A stretch of 64,000 nt of DNA from assembly GCF_009727955.1 (NCBI RefSeq), contig NZ_WOBR01000007.1, positions 62,001 to 126,000 on the forward strand, given 5' to 3'. Under the pieces are notes generated by a model, which was not told the origin of the DNA, ran no database searches, and was given only the letters and a program-made list of their open reading frames with translations. Positions 1-10,090 of the stretch are shown piece after piece. A program made the translations under genes and the position numbers. Source of the stretch: Aliivibrio fischeri. GTDB lineage: Bacteria; Pseudomonadota; Gammaproteobacteria; Enterobacterales; Vibrionaceae. The first letter of the stretch is position 1. Each line of letters starts with the position of its first letter.

Positions 1-1063
1 AACCTTGCGCTTCTTCTTGGTGCTTTTTGTTAAGATCAGCAACTGTCATTACGTTTAGTTCCCAACCAGTCAGTTGAGATGCTAGACGTACGTTTTGACC
101 ACTACGGCCAATTGCTTGTGCTAAGTTATCAGCTTCAACAGCGATATCCATTGTGTTGTTGTCTTCATCAACAATGATAGAGGCAACTTCTGCTGGAGCC
201 ATTGCATTGATAACAAATTGCGCAGGATTATCATCCCAAAGCACGATATCAATACGCTCACCACCAAGCTCACCAGATACAGCTTGTACACGTGCACCAC
301 GCATACCAACACACGCACCAACAGGATCAATACGTTTGTCGTTAGTTTTAACTGCGATCTTAGCACGAGAACCAGGATCACGAGCTGCACCTTTTAATTC
401 AATTAGCTCTTCACCAATTTCAGGTACTTCTACGCGGAACAATTCAGTTAGCATTACGCCTTTTGAACGTGTCATGAATAATTGGAAACCACGTGCTTCA
501 GGTTTAACGGCATATAGCAGACCACGAACACGGTCACCTGGACGGAAGTTTTCACGAGGAAGTTGATCTTCACGTAAAATTACCGCTTCAGCGTTGTTAC
601 CAAGATCAACGATGATTGCATCGCGGTTTACTTTTTTAACGATACCAGTGATTAGCTCACCTTCGTTATCAATAAACTGCTCAACGATCATTGCACGCTC
701 AGCTTCACGTACTTTTTGTACGATAACTTGTTTCGCTGTTTGAGTTGTAATACGGTCAAATGTTACTGACTCGATATCATCTTCAATGTAACCACCAACT
801 TCGATAGTTTCATCTTCAAACTGTGCTGCTTCAATAGAAATTTCAAGCGTTGGGTTTTCAACGTTTTCTACTGCAACCCAACGACGGAATGTTTCGAAGT
901 CACCTGTTTTGCGATCGATCGCAACACGTACTTCAATTTCCATTTCAGATTTTTTCTTTGTTGCTGTTGCAAGCGCGATTTCTAATGCTTCAAAAATTCG
1001 CTCACGAGGAACAGCTTTTTCATTTGATACTGCTTCTACAACAGCTAAGATTTCTTTGTTCAT
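1..1063 (-). CDS. nusA: Transcription termination/antitermination protein NusA (5' part, cut by window edge)
   Basis: NusA binds RNA polymerase and controls pausing, intrinsic termination and antitermination. About 354 N-terminal residues are visible, starting [17 protein letters not shown] at the ATG complementary to 1061-1063. The frame stays open to base 1, so the C-terminal acidic repeats of a roughly 495-residue protein lie outside. Visible parts are the polymerase-binding N-terminal domain (about 1-130), an S1 domain (about 135-200, with [17 protein letters not shown]) and the KH domains (with [14 protein letters not shown] and [18 protein letters not shown]). The gene lies 17 bp after rimP in the same direction, the classic rimP-nusA-infB order. 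The truncation is an artefact of the window. Confidence 0.97.
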   Translation of the reverse strand, partial: MNKEILAVVEAVSNEKAVPRERIFEALEIALATATKKKSEMEIEVRVAIDRKTGDFETFRRWVAVENVENPTLEISIEAAQFEDETIEVGGYIEDDIESVTFDRITTQTAKQVIVQKVREAERAMIVEQFIDNEGELITGIVKKVNRDAIIVDLGNNAEAVILREDQLPRENFRPGDRVRGLLYAVKPEARGFQLFMTRSKGVMLTELFRVEVPEIGEELIELKGAARDPGSRAKIAVKTNDKRIDPVGACVGMRGARVQAVSGELGGERIDIVLWDDNPAQFVINAMAPAEVASIIVDEDNNTMDIAVEADNLAQAIGRSGQNVRLASQLTGWELNVMTVADLNKKHQEEAQG

Positions 1064-1080
1064 TTTAGCCTCTTCAAGCC

Positions 1081-1536
1081 TTAAAATTTAGGAACTAAGT
1101 TCGCCTTTGAAATGTTGCTTAACGCAAATTCTTCATTGTTACCATCAACTGTAACCGTAACAATCTCACCGTTAACTTCAAGGATGTCACCTTTCCATTT
1201 ACGACGGTTATTCATCGGCATCTTTAATACAAGGCTGACCTCGTGACCAACAAATTGTTGATAATGTGCTGCTTTAAACAGTGGACGTTCAAGACCTGGA
1301 GACGAAACCTCTAGGTTATATGCTACTGTAATTGGATCTTCTACATCCATTACTGCACTGATTTGACGACTGGCTTCTGCACAGTCTTCCACAAAGATGC
1401 CATTTTCATGGTCGATGAATACACGTAGTGTTGAGTGTTCACCCGCACGTACGAATTCTAAACCAACCAATTCATAACCTAAAGCACCAACAGGAGCCTC
1501 AAGCATTTCTGTTAGTTGTCTTTCTAATCCTGTCAT
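1081..1536 (-). CDS. rimP: Ribosome maturation factor RimP
   Basis: RimP assists maturation of the 30S ribosomal subunit. The 151-residue product (start [20 protein letters not shown]) has the usual family length and the two-domain layout: an N-terminal alpha/beta domain with [23 protein letters not shown], then SSPGLERPL leading into a C-terminal SH3-like barrel. The frame extends 13 codons upstream, but the ATG at 1536 follows a GGGGA ribosome site at normal spacing, and the extension would run into a terminator hairpin. It is the first protein gene after tRNA-fMet in the nusA operon. Confidence 0.95.
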   Translation of the reverse strand: MTGLERQLTEMLEAPVGALGYELVGLEFVRAGEHSTLRVFIDHENGIFVEDCAEASRQISAVMDVEDPITVAYNLEVSSPGLERPLFKAAHYQQFVGHEVSLVLKMPMNNRRKWKGDILEVNGEIVTVTVDGNNEEFALSNISKANLVPKF

Positions 1537-1550
1537 TGATATCCCCTGAA

Positions 1551-1573
1551 AACAAAAAAAGGGCTCAAGGCCC
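1551..1573 (-). terminator. Intrinsic terminator/attenuator just before rimP
   Basis: On the minus strand a short GC hairpin (GGGC/GCCC plus a wobble pair, loop of about 3) is followed by seven T. It ends about 15 bases before the rimP start, so transcripts coming from the tRNA side would be partly stopped here. It is the second of two terminators in tandem. Confidence 0.6.
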
Positions 1574-1603
1574 AATTCTTAAAAAACAGTCTGTTTCAGA
1601 TAG

Positions 1604-1630
1604 CAAAAAACCCCGTAATTGCGGGGTTTA
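1604..1630 (-). terminator. Intrinsic terminator after tRNA-fMet
   Basis: The stem AACCCCG/CGGGGTT has a five-base AT loop and a run of T on the minus strand. It stands between tRNA-fMet and rimP and probably ends most tRNA transcripts. Read-through would feed rimP-nusA. Confidence 0.8.
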
Positions 1631-1700
1631 ATACTGCTGGACCCTGAATGCCACTTGCGTGACTTACTTAAATAATAGCAATAACTCTTATTTAAGTAAT

Positions 1701-1777
<77 letters not shown>

Positions 1778-1846
1778 TCCGAAAAGAACAAAGAAATTAT
1801 AGTTTCTTTATGCTTTTATTACAAGAATCAGATTCTCGTCTGAATA

Positions 1847-1931
1847 TGGTGCCGAGAGAGGGACTTGAACCCTCACACCATAAGGCACTAGCACCTCATG
1901 CTAGCGTGTCTACCAATTTCACCATCTCGGC
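1847..1931 (-). tRNA. leuU: tRNA-Leu (GAG)
   Basis: An 85-base type II tRNA with a long variable arm and encoded CCA. The anticodon stem CTAGC/GCTAG encloses the loop ATGAGGT, so the anticodon is GAG, reading CUC and CUU. It lies 9 bases after secG and 69 bases before tRNA-fMet, all in one direction. No strong terminator follows secG, so cotranscription with secG is likely. The secG-leuU-metY order resembles that of E. coli. Confidence 0.96.
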
Positions 1932-1940
1932 TAAATTCTT

Positions 1941-2273
1941 TTAAAGAGGAACGTCGCTGTCTTCAGTTGCAGGAACATCGCTCGCGTTATCAGTTACTTG
2001 CTCTGTCGCTTGTTGATCTAGTTTAAGATCAAAACCTTCAGATTTATGCGTTGACATGTTGCCTAACGCTAAACTGATAACAAAAAATACTGTTGCACAA
2101 ATTGCAGTCATTCGGGTTAAAAAGTTTCCAGAGCCACTAGAGCCAAATACAGTATTTGATGCCCCAGCCCCAAATGAAGCTCCCATATCTGCGCCTTTAC
2201 CGTGTTGTACCAATACTAGGCCAATTACACCGACTGCGGCAATCAGATAAATCACAAGTAGAATCGTATGCAT
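1941..2273 (-). CDS. secG: Protein-export membrane protein SecG
   Basis: SecG is the small subunit of the SecYEG translocon in the inner membrane. The 110-residue product has two membrane helices (about residues 2-22 and 50-70). Between them is the conserved cytosolic loop with HGKGADMGASFGAGAS, VFGSSGSGNFLTRMTA. A hydrophilic acidic tail follows. The frame has an in-frame ATG four codons upstream (2285), but alignment from memory with enterobacterial SecG favours the ATG at 2273. It is followed closely by tRNA-Leu. Confidence 0.94.
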   Translation of the reverse strand: MHTILLVIYLIAAVGVIGLVLVQHGKGADMGASFGAGASNTVFGSSGSGNFLTRMTAICATVFFVISLALGNMSTHKSEGFDLKLDQQATEQVTDNASDVPATEDSDVPL

Positions 2274-2304
2274 TCCGTCACCCATGTATCTAATTAATGT
2301 ACCG

Positions 2305-2372
2305 GTAGCCTATTGGCAACACCAGCGCCCTCTCAATTAAGAGGCCGAAGGATATTAACCAAACTAGGCTAC
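2305..2372 (-). other. Long stem-loop in the glmM-secG spacer
   Basis: GTAGCCTATTGG at 2305-2316 pairs with CCAA..TAGGCTAC at 2359-2372 (12 pairs with a two-base bulge). A small CCTCT/AGAGG hairpin (2329-2344) sits inside. There is no T run on either side, so this is not a simple terminator. It could be a structured secG leader or a glmM 3' end. Confidence 0.5.
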
Positions 2373-2424
2373 TATGACAAGTTAAAATTAACAAAAAACG
2401 TTCAATTTCATTTAATTGCTCAAA

Positions 2425-3762
2425 TTAGCAGCTTTCTTTCACTGCATCCGCAATTTGCTGCGCATATTGTGTCACTAATTCCGCATCTTCACCTTCAACC
2501 ATAACGCGAATTAAAGGCTCTGTACCTGACTTACGTAATAATACGCGGCCATTATCACCTAATTTAGCTTCCACATCAGCTTGAGCGGCTTTTACTGCTT
2601 CCGATTCAAGAGGATCATTATCTCCCACAAATCGAACATTTACTAAAATTTGTGGGAACATACTCATGCCATCACACAATTCTTTTAATGACATTTTACT
2701 ACCAACAATAGATGCTATAACTTGAAGCGCTGCAACAATCGCATCACCCGAAGTTACTTTATCTAAAAGGATAACATGACCTGAATTCTCAGCACCAATT
2801 AGCCAATTGTTTTCTAAGAGTTTTTCCATTACGTAGCGGTCACCAACATCTGAACGAACAAATGGAATACCAAGATTACGTAAAGCAACCTCCATACCCA
2901 TATTTGTCATCAATGTACCAACCACGCCACCTTTTAACTCACCACGACGTAGCGCGTCACGAGCGATGATATACGCAATCTGATCACCATCTACTTTTTC
3001 ACCAAACTCATCAACCATGATGATACGGTCACCATCACCATCAAATGCCACACCAAAATCCGCTTTTTCTTCAACAACTTTAGCTTGAAGAGCACGAACA
3101 TCAGTAGCTCCTACTTCATGATTAATATTGGTTCCGTTTGGCTCACAACCGATGGTTATGATCTCTGCACCTAGTTCTTTAAATACATTAGGAGCAATAT
3201 GGTATGTTGCACCATTTGCACAATCGATAACGATTTTTAAACCAGCAAGACTTAATTCTTTAGGGAATGTACTTTTACAGAATTCAATGTAACGACCCGC
3301 GGCATCATTAAGACGAGAGGCTTTACCAAGTAAAGCGGATTCAACACATGTCATGGGCTTATCAAGCTCTGCTTCAATCGCCATTTCAACGTCATCAGGA
3401 AGTTTTGTTCCTTCTGATGAGAAGAATTTAATACCATTATCGTAGTATGGATTGTGAGAAGCTGAAATAACAATACCCGCTTCAGCACGGAATGTTTGTG
3501 TTAAATAAGCAACAGCAGGAGTTGGCATTGGACCTGTAAATTTTGCTTTTAAACCAGCTGCTGCTAAACCCGCTTCTAATGCTGACTCTAACATGTAACC
3601 AGAAATACGCGTATCTTTACCGATAATCACTTTTTTAGTGCCTTGTTGTGCAAGCACTTTTCCGGCAGCCCAGCCAAGCTTCATAACAAAATCAGGTGTG
3701 ATAGGTGCTTGCCCTACTAATCCTCGAACGCCATCGGTTCCGAAATATTTACGTTCAGCCAT
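2425..3762 (-). CDS. glmM: Phosphoglucosamine mutase GlmM
   Basis: GlmM converts glucosamine-6-phosphate to glucosamine-1-phosphate, a cytosolic step toward UDP-N-acetylglucosamine for peptidoglycan and lipopolysaccharide. The product is 445 residues, the family's usual length. It shows the alpha-D-phosphohexomutase signature with the phosphorylated serine at residue 102 in SASHNP, the metal loop DGDGDR (about 241) and the sugar loop [10 protein letters not shown]. The C-terminal phosphate loop is [12 protein letters not shown]. The chosen ATG has GGAG eight bases upstream; the frame extends four more codons. It follows folP by 48 bases, the usual ftsH-folP-glmM order. Confidence 0.97.
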   Translation of the reverse strand: MAERKYFGTDGVRGLVGQAPITPDFVMKLGWAAGKVLAQQGTKKVIIGKDTRISGYMLESALEAGLAAAGLKAKFTGPMPTPAVAYLTQTFRAEAGIVISASHNPYYDNGIKFFSSEGTKLPDDVEMAIEAELDKPMTCVESALLGKASRLNDAAGRYIEFCKSTFPKELSLAGLKIVIDCANGATYHIAPNVFKELGAEIITIGCEPNGTNINHEVGATDVRALQAKVVEEKADFGVAFDGDGDRIIMVDEFGEKVDGDQIAYIIARDALRRGELKGGVVGTLMTNMGMEVALRNLGIPFVRSDVGDRYVMEKLLENNWLIGAENSGHVILLDKVTSGDAIVAALQVIASIVGSKMSLKELCDGMSMFPQILVNVRFVGDNDPLESEAVKAAQADVEAKLGDNGRVLLRKSGTEPLIRVMVEGEDAELVTQYAQQIADAVKESC

Positions 3763-3810
3763 GTTGTACTCCATGTTTTTTTTAATAATTTATTTAAATT
3801 GAACAATTCT

Positions 3811-4647
3811 TTAATGAGAAGATTGTTCTAAAGTTGCTTGGCAAACCTTTACGATATCCATCGTTTGTTCAAAATCATGAACACGAATAATTTGTGCCCC
3901 TTTCATGGCAGCAATCGTTGCACAAGCCAAGCTACCAGATACTGCCATTTTCGGCTCTACATCTAGTAACTTAAAAACCATCGATTTTCTCGACATTCCA
4001 GCGAGAAGCGGTAAACCGAATTGATGAAAACGCTCTAGCTCAGCAAGAAGCTGGTAATTATGCGCCAAGGTTTTACCAAAACCAAATCCAGGATCGAGAA
4101 TTAACTTATCTTTTGCGATACCAACCGATTGGCATGCATCTATTCTTTCACTTAAAAAACTCGATATGTCGGTAAATAAGTCTTGATAAGAAGGATTAGT
4201 TTGCATAGTTCGAGGTTGCCCTTGCATATGCATTAAACAAACAGGAACATTTGCTTTTGCTGCGACTTCCAAGGCATTCGGCTCTTGTAGCGCTCGAACA
4301 TCATTAATTAAATCAGCACCGGCTTTTACTGCCTCTTCCATAACAACAGCCTTACTCGTGTCGATTGATATCCATGTATCAAAACGTTGATGAACCGCTT
4401 CAATAATCGGTAATACACGGTCTAACTCTTGTTGCAATGAAACTTCTGGAGCACCTGGTCGCGTTGACTCACCGCCAATATCAATAAAACTTACTCCAGA
4501 ATTGACCATTTTTTCGGCTTGCTTAAGCGCAGCATCTAAATGGGTAAACTGGCCACCGTCAGAAAAAGAGTCAGGTGTTACGTTAAGTATTCCCATGACA
4601 TGAGAGCGATCTAATAAAAGGGATTTATTTTTACTTATTAGTTTCAT
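3811..4647 (-). CDS. folP: Dihydropteroate synthase
   Basis: FolP condenses p-aminobenzoate with hydroxymethyl-dihydropterin pyrophosphate in folate synthesis; it is the sulfonamide target. The product has 278 residues. Family motifs seen are MGILNVTPDSFSDGG near the N-terminus (pyrophosphate site), DIGGESTRPGA, ISIDTSKAVV, LINDV, and DPGFGFGKT then LAGMSRKS toward the C-terminus. It lies between ftsH and glmM on the same strand, but a strong terminator separates it from ftsH. Transcription from ftsH is therefore probably partial. Confidence 0.97.
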   Translation of the reverse strand: MKLISKNKSLLLDRSHVMGILNVTPDSFSDGGQFTHLDAALKQAEKMVNSGVSFIDIGGESTRPGAPEVSLQQELDRVLPIIEAVHQRFDTWISIDTSKAVVMEEAVKAGADLINDVRALQEPNALEVAAKANVPVCLMHMQGQPRTMQTNPSYQDLFTDISSFLSERIDACQSVGIAKDKLILDPGFGFGKTLAHNYQLLAELERFHQFGLPLLAGMSRKSMVFKLLDVEPKMAVSGSLACATIAAMKGAQIIRVHDFEQTMDIVKVCQATLEQSSH

Positions 4648-4670
4648 TACTCTACACCTTTAATAAATAC

Positions 4671-4697
4671 AAAAACCCCGAGCATAACTCGGGGTTT
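4671..4697 (-). terminator. Intrinsic terminator between ftsH and folP
   Basis: A perfect CCCCGAG/CTCGGGG stem with a five-base loop, with T runs on the minus-strand downstream side. It follows the ftsH stop codon by about 18 bases and precedes the folP ATG. Confidence 0.85.
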
Positions 4698-4715
4698 CAT
4701 TTATCTTATTTCATC

Positions 4716-6689
4716 TTACTTTTCAGATGATTCAGAATCGTTTTTTGTTTCATCAGTTGAAGTTGGTTGCTCTTTTGTTTCTTCAACCTTCTCTTCTGCT
4801 TTTGATTCTGTTTCTTCTTTTTCTACTGGTGCTTCAGTCTTCGCTTGAGGTTGTGGGTTATTATCACCCCAACCCTGTGGTTCACGAATATCAGCTTTAC
4901 GATCCATTAGATCATCAATCTGACCTGCATCAATGGTTTCAAACTTCATCAACGCATCTTTCATTGCATGCATGATATCCATGTTATCTTCAAGGATCTG
5001 TCTTGCACGAGCATAGTTACGATCAATGATAGTACGGATCTCTGCATCAATTAATTGCAGTGTTTCTGGAGAAACATGCTTAGATTGATGAGAACCACCG
5101 TGACCAGAGAACGGGTCGCCTTGATCTTCTGCATAAAGTAGAGGACCTAGAGCATCAGAGAAGCCCCATTGCGTTACCATTTTACGAGCAATATCTGTTG
5201 CTCGTTCAATATCGTTCGACGCACCAGTTGATACTTTATCAACACCGTAAATCAATTCTTCAGCTAAACGACCACCATATAAACTCGAAATCATCGATTC
5301 TAAATGTTGGCGGTTCATACTGATACGATCTTGCTCTGGTAAATACATAGTTACACCCAACGCTCGACCACGTGGAATGATAGATACTTTGTATACTGGA
5401 TCATGTTCAGGAACTAAACGACCAACAATCGCATGGCCTGCTTCATGATATGCTGTTGATTCTTTAGTTTCTTCAGACATAACCATTGATTTACGCTCTG
5501 CGCCCATCATGATTTTATCTTTCGCTAATTCAAACTCAACCATTGAAACAACACGCTTATTGCCGCGCGCCGCAAACAAAGCCGCTTCGTTTACTAAGTT
5601 AGCTAGATCTGCACCAGAGAAGCCAGGAGTACCACGAGCAATCAACGATGGTTCTACGCCAGCACCTAGTGGTACTTTACGCATATGAACTTGAAGGATC
5701 TGCTCACGACCACGGATATCAGGTAGACCCACAACAACTTGACGGTCAAAACGACCTGGACGTAGTAATGCTGCATCAAGTACGTCTGGACGGTTAGTCG
5801 CAGCAATTACAATGATGCCTTCGTTACCTTCAAAGCCATCCATTTCAACTAGCATTTGGTTCAATGTTTGCTCACGCTCATCATTGCCACCACCAACACC
5901 AGCACCACGTTGGCGACCTACAGCATCGATTTCATCAATGAAGATAATGCAAGGTGATGATTTTTTCGCTTGTTCAAACATATCACGAACACGTGACGCA
6001 CCAACACCAACAAACATCTCAACAAAATCAGAACCAGAAATTGAGAAGAAAGGTACTTTTGCTTCACCGGCGATCGCTTTTGCAATCAAAGTTTTACCTG
6101 TACCTGGAGGACCAACCAATAAAACACCCGTTGGAATTTTACCACCCAGTTTTTGGAAACGGCTTGGCTCACGTAAGTAATCAACTAACTCTTTTACGTC
6201 TTCTTTTGCTTCATCACAGCCAGCAACATCATCAAATGTTGTTTTGATTTGCTCTTCTGTCATCATCTTGGCTTTGCTCTTGCCAAAGGACATCGCTCCT
6301 TTGCCACCGCCGCCTTGCATTTGACGCATGAAGAAGATCCAAACACCAATAAGAAGAATCATTGGGAACCACGAGATGAAGATAGACTCAAGTAAGCTCT
6401 GCTCTTCTGGTGGTGTACCTTTAACGATTACATTTTGGTTAATTAGGTCATCAAGCAACTTAGGATCTTGGAATACTGGCATATATGTTACGTAACGAGT
6501 GCCGTCACGCTTCATTACCTTAATCTCACGATTATTAAAGGTTGCTTCTTGTACTTGACTATTACCTACTTCTTTAACAAAAGTCGTATAGTCAATTGAA
6601 CGACCAGAGCTATCACCTGGTCCAAAACTCTGGAATACCGACATTAAAACAACAGCGATAACCAGCCATAATATTAGATTTTTTGCCAT
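4716..6689 (-). CDS. ftsH: ATP-dependent zinc metalloprotease FtsH
   Basis: FtsH is a membrane-anchored hexameric AAA protease that degrades misfolded membrane proteins and short-lived regulators such as LpxC. The 657-residue product has membrane helices at about 5-21 and 102-121 around a periplasmic domain. An AAA module follows (Walker A GPPGTGKT at 193-200, Walker B IIFIDEID, second region of homology with [19 protein letters not shown]), then the zinc site HEAGH in the C-terminal peptidase. The tail is rich in Glu and Lys. An in-frame TTG three codons upstream (6698) could also start, but the ATG at 6689 matches the E. coli form. It follows rlmE by 85 bases, as in E. coli. Confidence 0.97.
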   Translation of the reverse strand: MAKNLILWLVIAVVLMSVFQSFGPGDSSGRSIDYTTFVKEVGNSQVQEATFNNREIKVMKRDGTRYVTYMPVFQDPKLLDDLINQNVIVKGTPPEEQSLLESIFISWFPMILLIGVWIFFMRQMQGGGGKGAMSFGKSKAKMMTEEQIKTTFDDVAGCDEAKEDVKELVDYLREPSRFQKLGGKIPTGVLLVGPPGTGKTLIAKAIAGEAKVPFFSISGSDFVEMFVGVGASRVRDMFEQAKKSSPCIIFIDEIDAVGRQRGAGVGGGNDEREQTLNQMLVEMDGFEGNEGIIVIAATNRPDVLDAALLRPGRFDRQVVVGLPDIRGREQILQVHMRKVPLGAGVEPSLIARGTPGFSGADLANLVNEAALFAARGNKRVVSMVEFELAKDKIMMGAERKSMVMSEETKESTAYHEAGHAIVGRLVPEHDPVYKVSIIPRGRALGVTMYLPEQDRISMNRQHLESMISSLYGGRLAEELIYGVDKVSTGASNDIERATDIARKMVTQWGFSDALGPLLYAEDQGDPFSGHGGSHQSKHVSPETLQLIDAEIRTIIDRNYARARQILEDNMDIMHAMKDALMKFETIDAGQIDDLMDRKADIREPQGWGDNNPQPQAKTEAPVEKEETESKAEEKVEETKEQPTSTDETKNDSESSEK

Positions 6690-6774
6690 GTCACTCAAGG
6701 TGTTAACCCCGCGTTAACTAAATAGATGAAAGACAGAGTACTACAGTTTATATTCTGTATCTACTACGTAAAAC

Positions 6775-7404
6775 TTATCCTTTGTAACCAGTCGCTACAA
6801 TATATACTTCACGTGAACGAGCACGTGATGAATCAGGCTTTCTGATTTTTACTACTTTGAACATATTACGCACTTCTTGCAAGTACTGATCAAAGCCTTC
6901 GCCTTGGAATACTTTTACAGTAAAGCTACCATTTGGTGCAAGAACTTGACGACACATATCCAAAGCTAACTCAACTAAGTACATAGCACGAGGCTGATCT
7001 ACCGCTAAGTTACCACTCATGTTTGGCGCCATATCAGACATTACTACATCAACCATATCAGGTTGAATTCGTTCTAATAGTGCATCCAATACTGCTTCTT
7101 CCCTAAAGTCCCCCTGTAAAAAACTTACGCCAGCAATAGAGTCCATTGGCAAGATATCACAAGCGATTACTTGCCCTTCATCACCAACTTGCTCTACTGC
7201 ATATTGTGACCAGCCACCTGGAGCTGCACCAAGGTCAACTACCGTCATACCAGATTTTAAAAGCTTGTCTTTATTTTGAATTTCTTCAATTTTAAAAATA
7301 GCACGAGAGCGATAACCCCTTTTTTGAGCCTCAAGAACGTATTTATCATCAAAATGTTCTTTTAACCAGCGACCAGAGCTCGCTGAAACTTTATTCTTAC
7401 TCAT
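6775..7404 (-). CDS. rlmE: 23S rRNA 2'-O-methyltransferase RlmE (FtsJ/RrmJ)
   Basis: RlmE methylates the ribose of U2552 in the A loop of 23S rRNA within the 50S subunit. The 209-residue product has the family length. It shows the substrate-binding start [11 protein letters not shown], the SAM motif [15 protein letters not shown] (about 55-69), [10 protein letters not shown], the catalytic-region motif [11 protein letters not shown] and [11 protein letters not shown]. The basic N-terminus fits rRNA binding. It lies just upstream of ftsH and diverges from yhbY across 118 bases, as in enterobacteria. Confidence 0.96.
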   Translation of the reverse strand: MSKNKVSASSGRWLKEHFDDKYVLEAQKRGYRSRAIFKIEEIQNKDKLLKSGMTVVDLGAAPGGWSQYAVEQVGDEGQVIACDILPMDSIAGVSFLQGDFREEAVLDALLERIQPDMVDVVMSDMAPNMSGNLAVDQPRAMYLVELALDMCRQVLAPNGSFTVKVFQGEGFDQYLQEVRNMFKVVKIRKPDSSRARSREVYIVATGYKG

Positions 7405-7522
7405 GCATTACCTAAAAATACTTAATTAAAATTAGAAGACTGCAACAAAAAATAGTCTTCCTGCTTAGATGGCGTTAGAATAGGCTGTTTTCAACCCTTA
7501 ATATAGAAAAAATCGGGTATAT

Positions 7523-7819
7523 ATGAACCTAAGCACAAAACAGAAGCAATACCTTAAAGGTCTTGCTCACAACCTAAAACCCGTTGTATTGATGGGTGCA
7601 AATGGTCTAACAGAAGCTGTAGTAGCTGAGATTGAAATTGCACTTAATCATCACGAGTTAATTAAAGTTAAAATCGCTTCTGAAGACCGTGATACTAAAC
7701 AACTGATTGTTGAAGCAATTATCCGTGAAACAGAAGCTGAAAAAGTTCAAGTTATCGGTAAAACACTTGTTTTATACCGTCCTAGCGAAGATCGTAAAAT
7801 CGAAATTCCTAGAAAATAA
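7523..7819 (+). CDS. yhbY: CRM-domain ribosome-assembly RNA-binding protein YhbY
   Basis: The 98-residue product is a single CRM domain, an IF3-C-like fold that binds rRNA; E. coli YhbY associates with pre-50S particles. Seen are the N-terminal TKQKQYLKGLAHNLKPVV and the GxxG RNA-contact loop in LMGANGLTEAV, followed by LNHHELIKVKI. It is divergent from rlmE, another 50S factor. It converges with greA and the two share a bidirectional terminator. Confidence 0.93.
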   Translation: MNLSTKQKQYLKGLAHNLKPVVLMGANGLTEAVVAEIEIALNHHELIKVKIASEDRDTKQLIVEAIIRETEAEKVQVIGKTLVLYRPSEDRKIEIPRK

Positions 7820-7845
7820 TTTCTTTCGTTTAGTCTAAAGAAATT

Positions 7846-7896
7846 AAAAAGGCCGTAGTAGTTATCTTTAAAGTAGAGTTAACTATGCGGCCTTTA
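7846..7896. terminator. Bidirectional terminator between yhbY and greA
   Basis: An inverted repeat of AAAGGCCGTAGTAGTTA-like and TAACTATGCGGCCTTT-like arms, with an A run on the left and TTTAT on the right. It lies between convergent genes and can serve both strands. Confidence 0.75.
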
Positions 7897-7918
7897 TGTT
7901 TCATACAAATAATAAATC

Positions 7919-8392
7919 TTAAATGTAATCTACAGCGTCAATCTCGAACTCTTTCGTACCACCAGGAGTTTGAATGTTTACTTCATCCCCTTCCATTTTA
8001 CCAATCAAGCCACGAGCAATCGGTGAATTTACAGAAATTCGGCCTTCTTTAATGTTAGCTTCATCATCAGCAACGATTTGGTATTTCACTTCTTCGTCTG
8101 TATTCACATCAATTAAAGTCACTGTTGTACCAAAAATAACTTTACCAGTGTTTGTCATTTTAGTTACATCAATAACCTGCGCTACAGATAACTTATATTC
8201 AATATCACGGATCTGAGCTTCACAAATACCTTGTTCTTCACGCGCTGCGTGATATTCAGCATTTTCTTTTAAATCGCCTAGCTCACGAGCTTCACCGATC
8301 GCTTTTGAAATCAAAGGACGACGCTTTAATAATACTTCTAATTCATCACGCAGTAGCTTTTCGCCACGTACCGTCATTGGTACCTTATCCAT
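7919..8392 (-). CDS. greA: Transcription elongation factor GreA
   Basis: GreA enters the RNA polymerase secondary channel and stimulates cleavage of backtracked RNA. The 157-residue product is the family length. It has an N-terminal coiled coil with the tip acidic pair in [17 protein letters not shown] (catalytic Asp and Glu region) and a C-terminal FKBP-like domain containing [11 protein letters not shown] and TPGG. The ATG at 8392 opens [18 protein letters not shown], which agrees with the family. It sits upstream of ompU on the opposite strand. Confidence 0.96.
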   Translation of the reverse strand: MDKVPMTVRGEKLLRDELEVLLKRRPLISKAIGEARELGDLKENAEYHAAREEQGICEAQIRDIEYKLSVAQVIDVTKMTNTGKVIFGTTVTLIDVNTDEEVKYQIVADDEANIKEGRISVNSPIARGLIGKMEGDEVNIQTPGGTKEFEIDAVDYI

Positions 8393-8400
8393 ATTTATAT

Positions 8401-8977
8401 ACCTCTAGAGCTGAAATCAGAAATTCAGCAAATAAAAATCCCACCAAAGGCTCTCAATAAACAGACTATTGAGCGTAGACCTTAAGTGTTTCTGTTAAAT
8501 ATTAATTTCCTCTAGTTTAAACAAAGAAAGTTTTTTTATCACCTATCTATTGTTTGTTTCTGCGAATTGTTTTCAAAAATGACGAGTACGCAAATTAAGA
8601 AGTCCGTCTCAAATATTGAATATCAACAATTTAAACCATGTAAATTTAAATAAAATGAGAAGATGCTCACATAAAGATTCAAAACAAAAATCAAAAAAAC
8701 ATAAATTTACATTTACTGCAAAAATCAGACAAACTTTCTTCCATTTACGTAACCAACTGAAAAATAACGATCAACATCACACAAAAATAATAAAAAACGC
8801 TGTTCAATTGCACTTTTTAGATTGTTTTACTAACCTTTTTGTGCCTTTACACATGAAAATAGTCTTATTGAAACAGTGAAGGTAACTGACGGTAATTCTT
8901 AGACATAAGAAGTTATAAACAGTTCGTTTCATTTAAAATGGAAATTAATCTCCTCCACCCTTATAGGAATTAGAATA
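8401..8977. other. Long AT-rich spacer upstream of greA and ompU
   Basis: About 580 bases between divergent greA and ompU, strongly AT-rich. A 87-codon open frame at 8616-8879 has no ribosome site, a Lys/His/Asn-rich composition and no recognisable fold, so I treat it as chance. The last 100 bases must hold the ompU promoter. I see no good -35/-10 pair, which fits an activator-dependent promoter (ToxR controls ompU in vibrios), but I cannot assign ToxR sites. Confidence 0.6.
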
Positions 8978-9946
8978 ATGATGAACAAAAAAGTATTAGC
9001 TCTAGCAGTAGCAGCAATTACTTCAGCTGGTGCAGTAAACGCAGCAGAACTTTATAAAGATGAAGCACAATCTATCGAAATGGGCGGCCGTGCAGAAGCA
9101 CGTCTAGCTATGAAAGATGGTGACGCAGCAGATAACACTCGTGTACGTCTAAACTTTAAAGGTACTACTCAAATTTCTGACGGCCTATACGGTGTTGGTT
9201 TCTGGGAAGGTGAATTCACAACTAACGATGCTGTAAATCCAAACGGCAACCTTGAAAACCGTTACACATACGCTGGTATCGGCGGTAACTTCGGTGAAGT
9301 AACTTACGGTAAAAACGATGGTGCTCTAGGTGTTATCACTGACTTCACTGATATCATGGCTTACCACGGTAACTCTGCAGCATACAAACTAGCAGTAGCT
9401 GACCGTGAAGACAACGCAATTGCTTACAAAGGTCAATTTGGCGATTTCGCATTCAAAGCAAACTACCGTTTTGATGATGCTGCAGCTAACCAAGAAAGCA
9501 ACGACGGCTTCTCTACTTCTGGTATCTACGCATTCGGTGACTCTGGTTTCAAACTAGGTGCTGGTTACGCTGATCAAGGTACAGACAACGAAGCAATGGT
9601 TGCTGGTTCGATGACTATGGGCGACTTCTACTTCGCTGGTACATTCACTACAGGTGAAGTTGTTGACCTAGACTACACAGGTTTCGAAGTAGCTGGTGCT
9701 TACACAATGGGTAAAACTGTATTCACAGCGACATACAACAACGCTGACCACGATACAAACGCTCTAACTGTTGCTAACAACAAAAACGCTGACAACTTTG
9801 CTGTTGATGCTACTTACTTCTTCAACGCAAACTTCCGTACTTACATCTCTTACAACCTGAACCTTCTTGATGACGATGCATCAAAAGGTATCACTAAAGC
9901 GATGACAGAAGACGAAGTTGCTCTAGGTATGCGTTACGACTTCTAA
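8978..9946 (+). CDS. ompU: Outer-membrane porin OmpU
   Basis: OmpU is a general trimeric porin of vibrios, linked by published work to bile and peptide resistance and to host contact. The 322-residue product starts with a signal peptide ending near VNA before AELYKDEAQ. It then has alternating amphipathic strands rich in Gly, Asn, Asp and aromatic residues and ends in Phe (MRYDF), the BAM recognition signal. AGGA lies nine bases before the first of two adjacent ATGs (8978 and 8981). Codon choice is strongly biased, as in abundant proteins. The greA-ompU-dacB order matches vibrios, which supports OmpU rather than another porin. Confidence 0.9.
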   Translation: MMNKKVLALAVAAITSAGAVNAAELYKDEAQSIEMGGRAEARLAMKDGDAADNTRVRLNFKGTTQISDGLYGVGFWEGEFTTNDAVNPNGNLENRYTYAGIGGNFGEVTYGKNDGALGVITDFTDIMAYHGNSAAYKLAVADREDNAIAYKGQFGDFAFKANYRFDDAAANQESNDGFSTSGIYAFGDSGFKLGAGYADQGTDNEAMVAGSMTMGDFYFAGTFTTGEVVDLDYTGFEVAGAYTMGKTVFTATYNNADHDTNALTVANNKNADNFAVDATYFFNANFRTYISYNLNLLDDDASKGITKAMTEDEVALGMRYDF

Positions 9947-9975
9947 TCAGTCTTAACCCTTACTTAAAAATAAAG

Positions 9976-9999
9976 CGCTCACCTCGGTGGGCGTTTTTT
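9976..9999 (+). terminator. Intrinsic terminator of ompU
   Basis: CGCTCACC pairs with GGTGGGCG (one wobble or mismatch) around a three-base loop, followed by six T, about 30 bases after the ompU stop codon. Confidence 0.88.
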
Positions 10000-10090
10000 A
10001 TTTGTGACTCCTTCTGAAATTTTTCTAATTCATTACACATCATTATCAACAGACGTTAAGATATCTCATTATTTTCAAATTGAGCTCATC

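Noticed and set aside
1-1063. Truncated nusA pseudogene
   Set aside because: The frame simply runs off the window edge without any disruption.
8616-8879. 87-codon open frame upstream of ompU
   Set aside because: No ribosome site, AT-driven Lys/Asn/His-rich composition, no recognisable domain.
10004-10090. 29-codon N-terminal extension of DacB
   Set aside because: It would precede the signal peptide and has no homology; the ATG at 10091 starts a proper signal.
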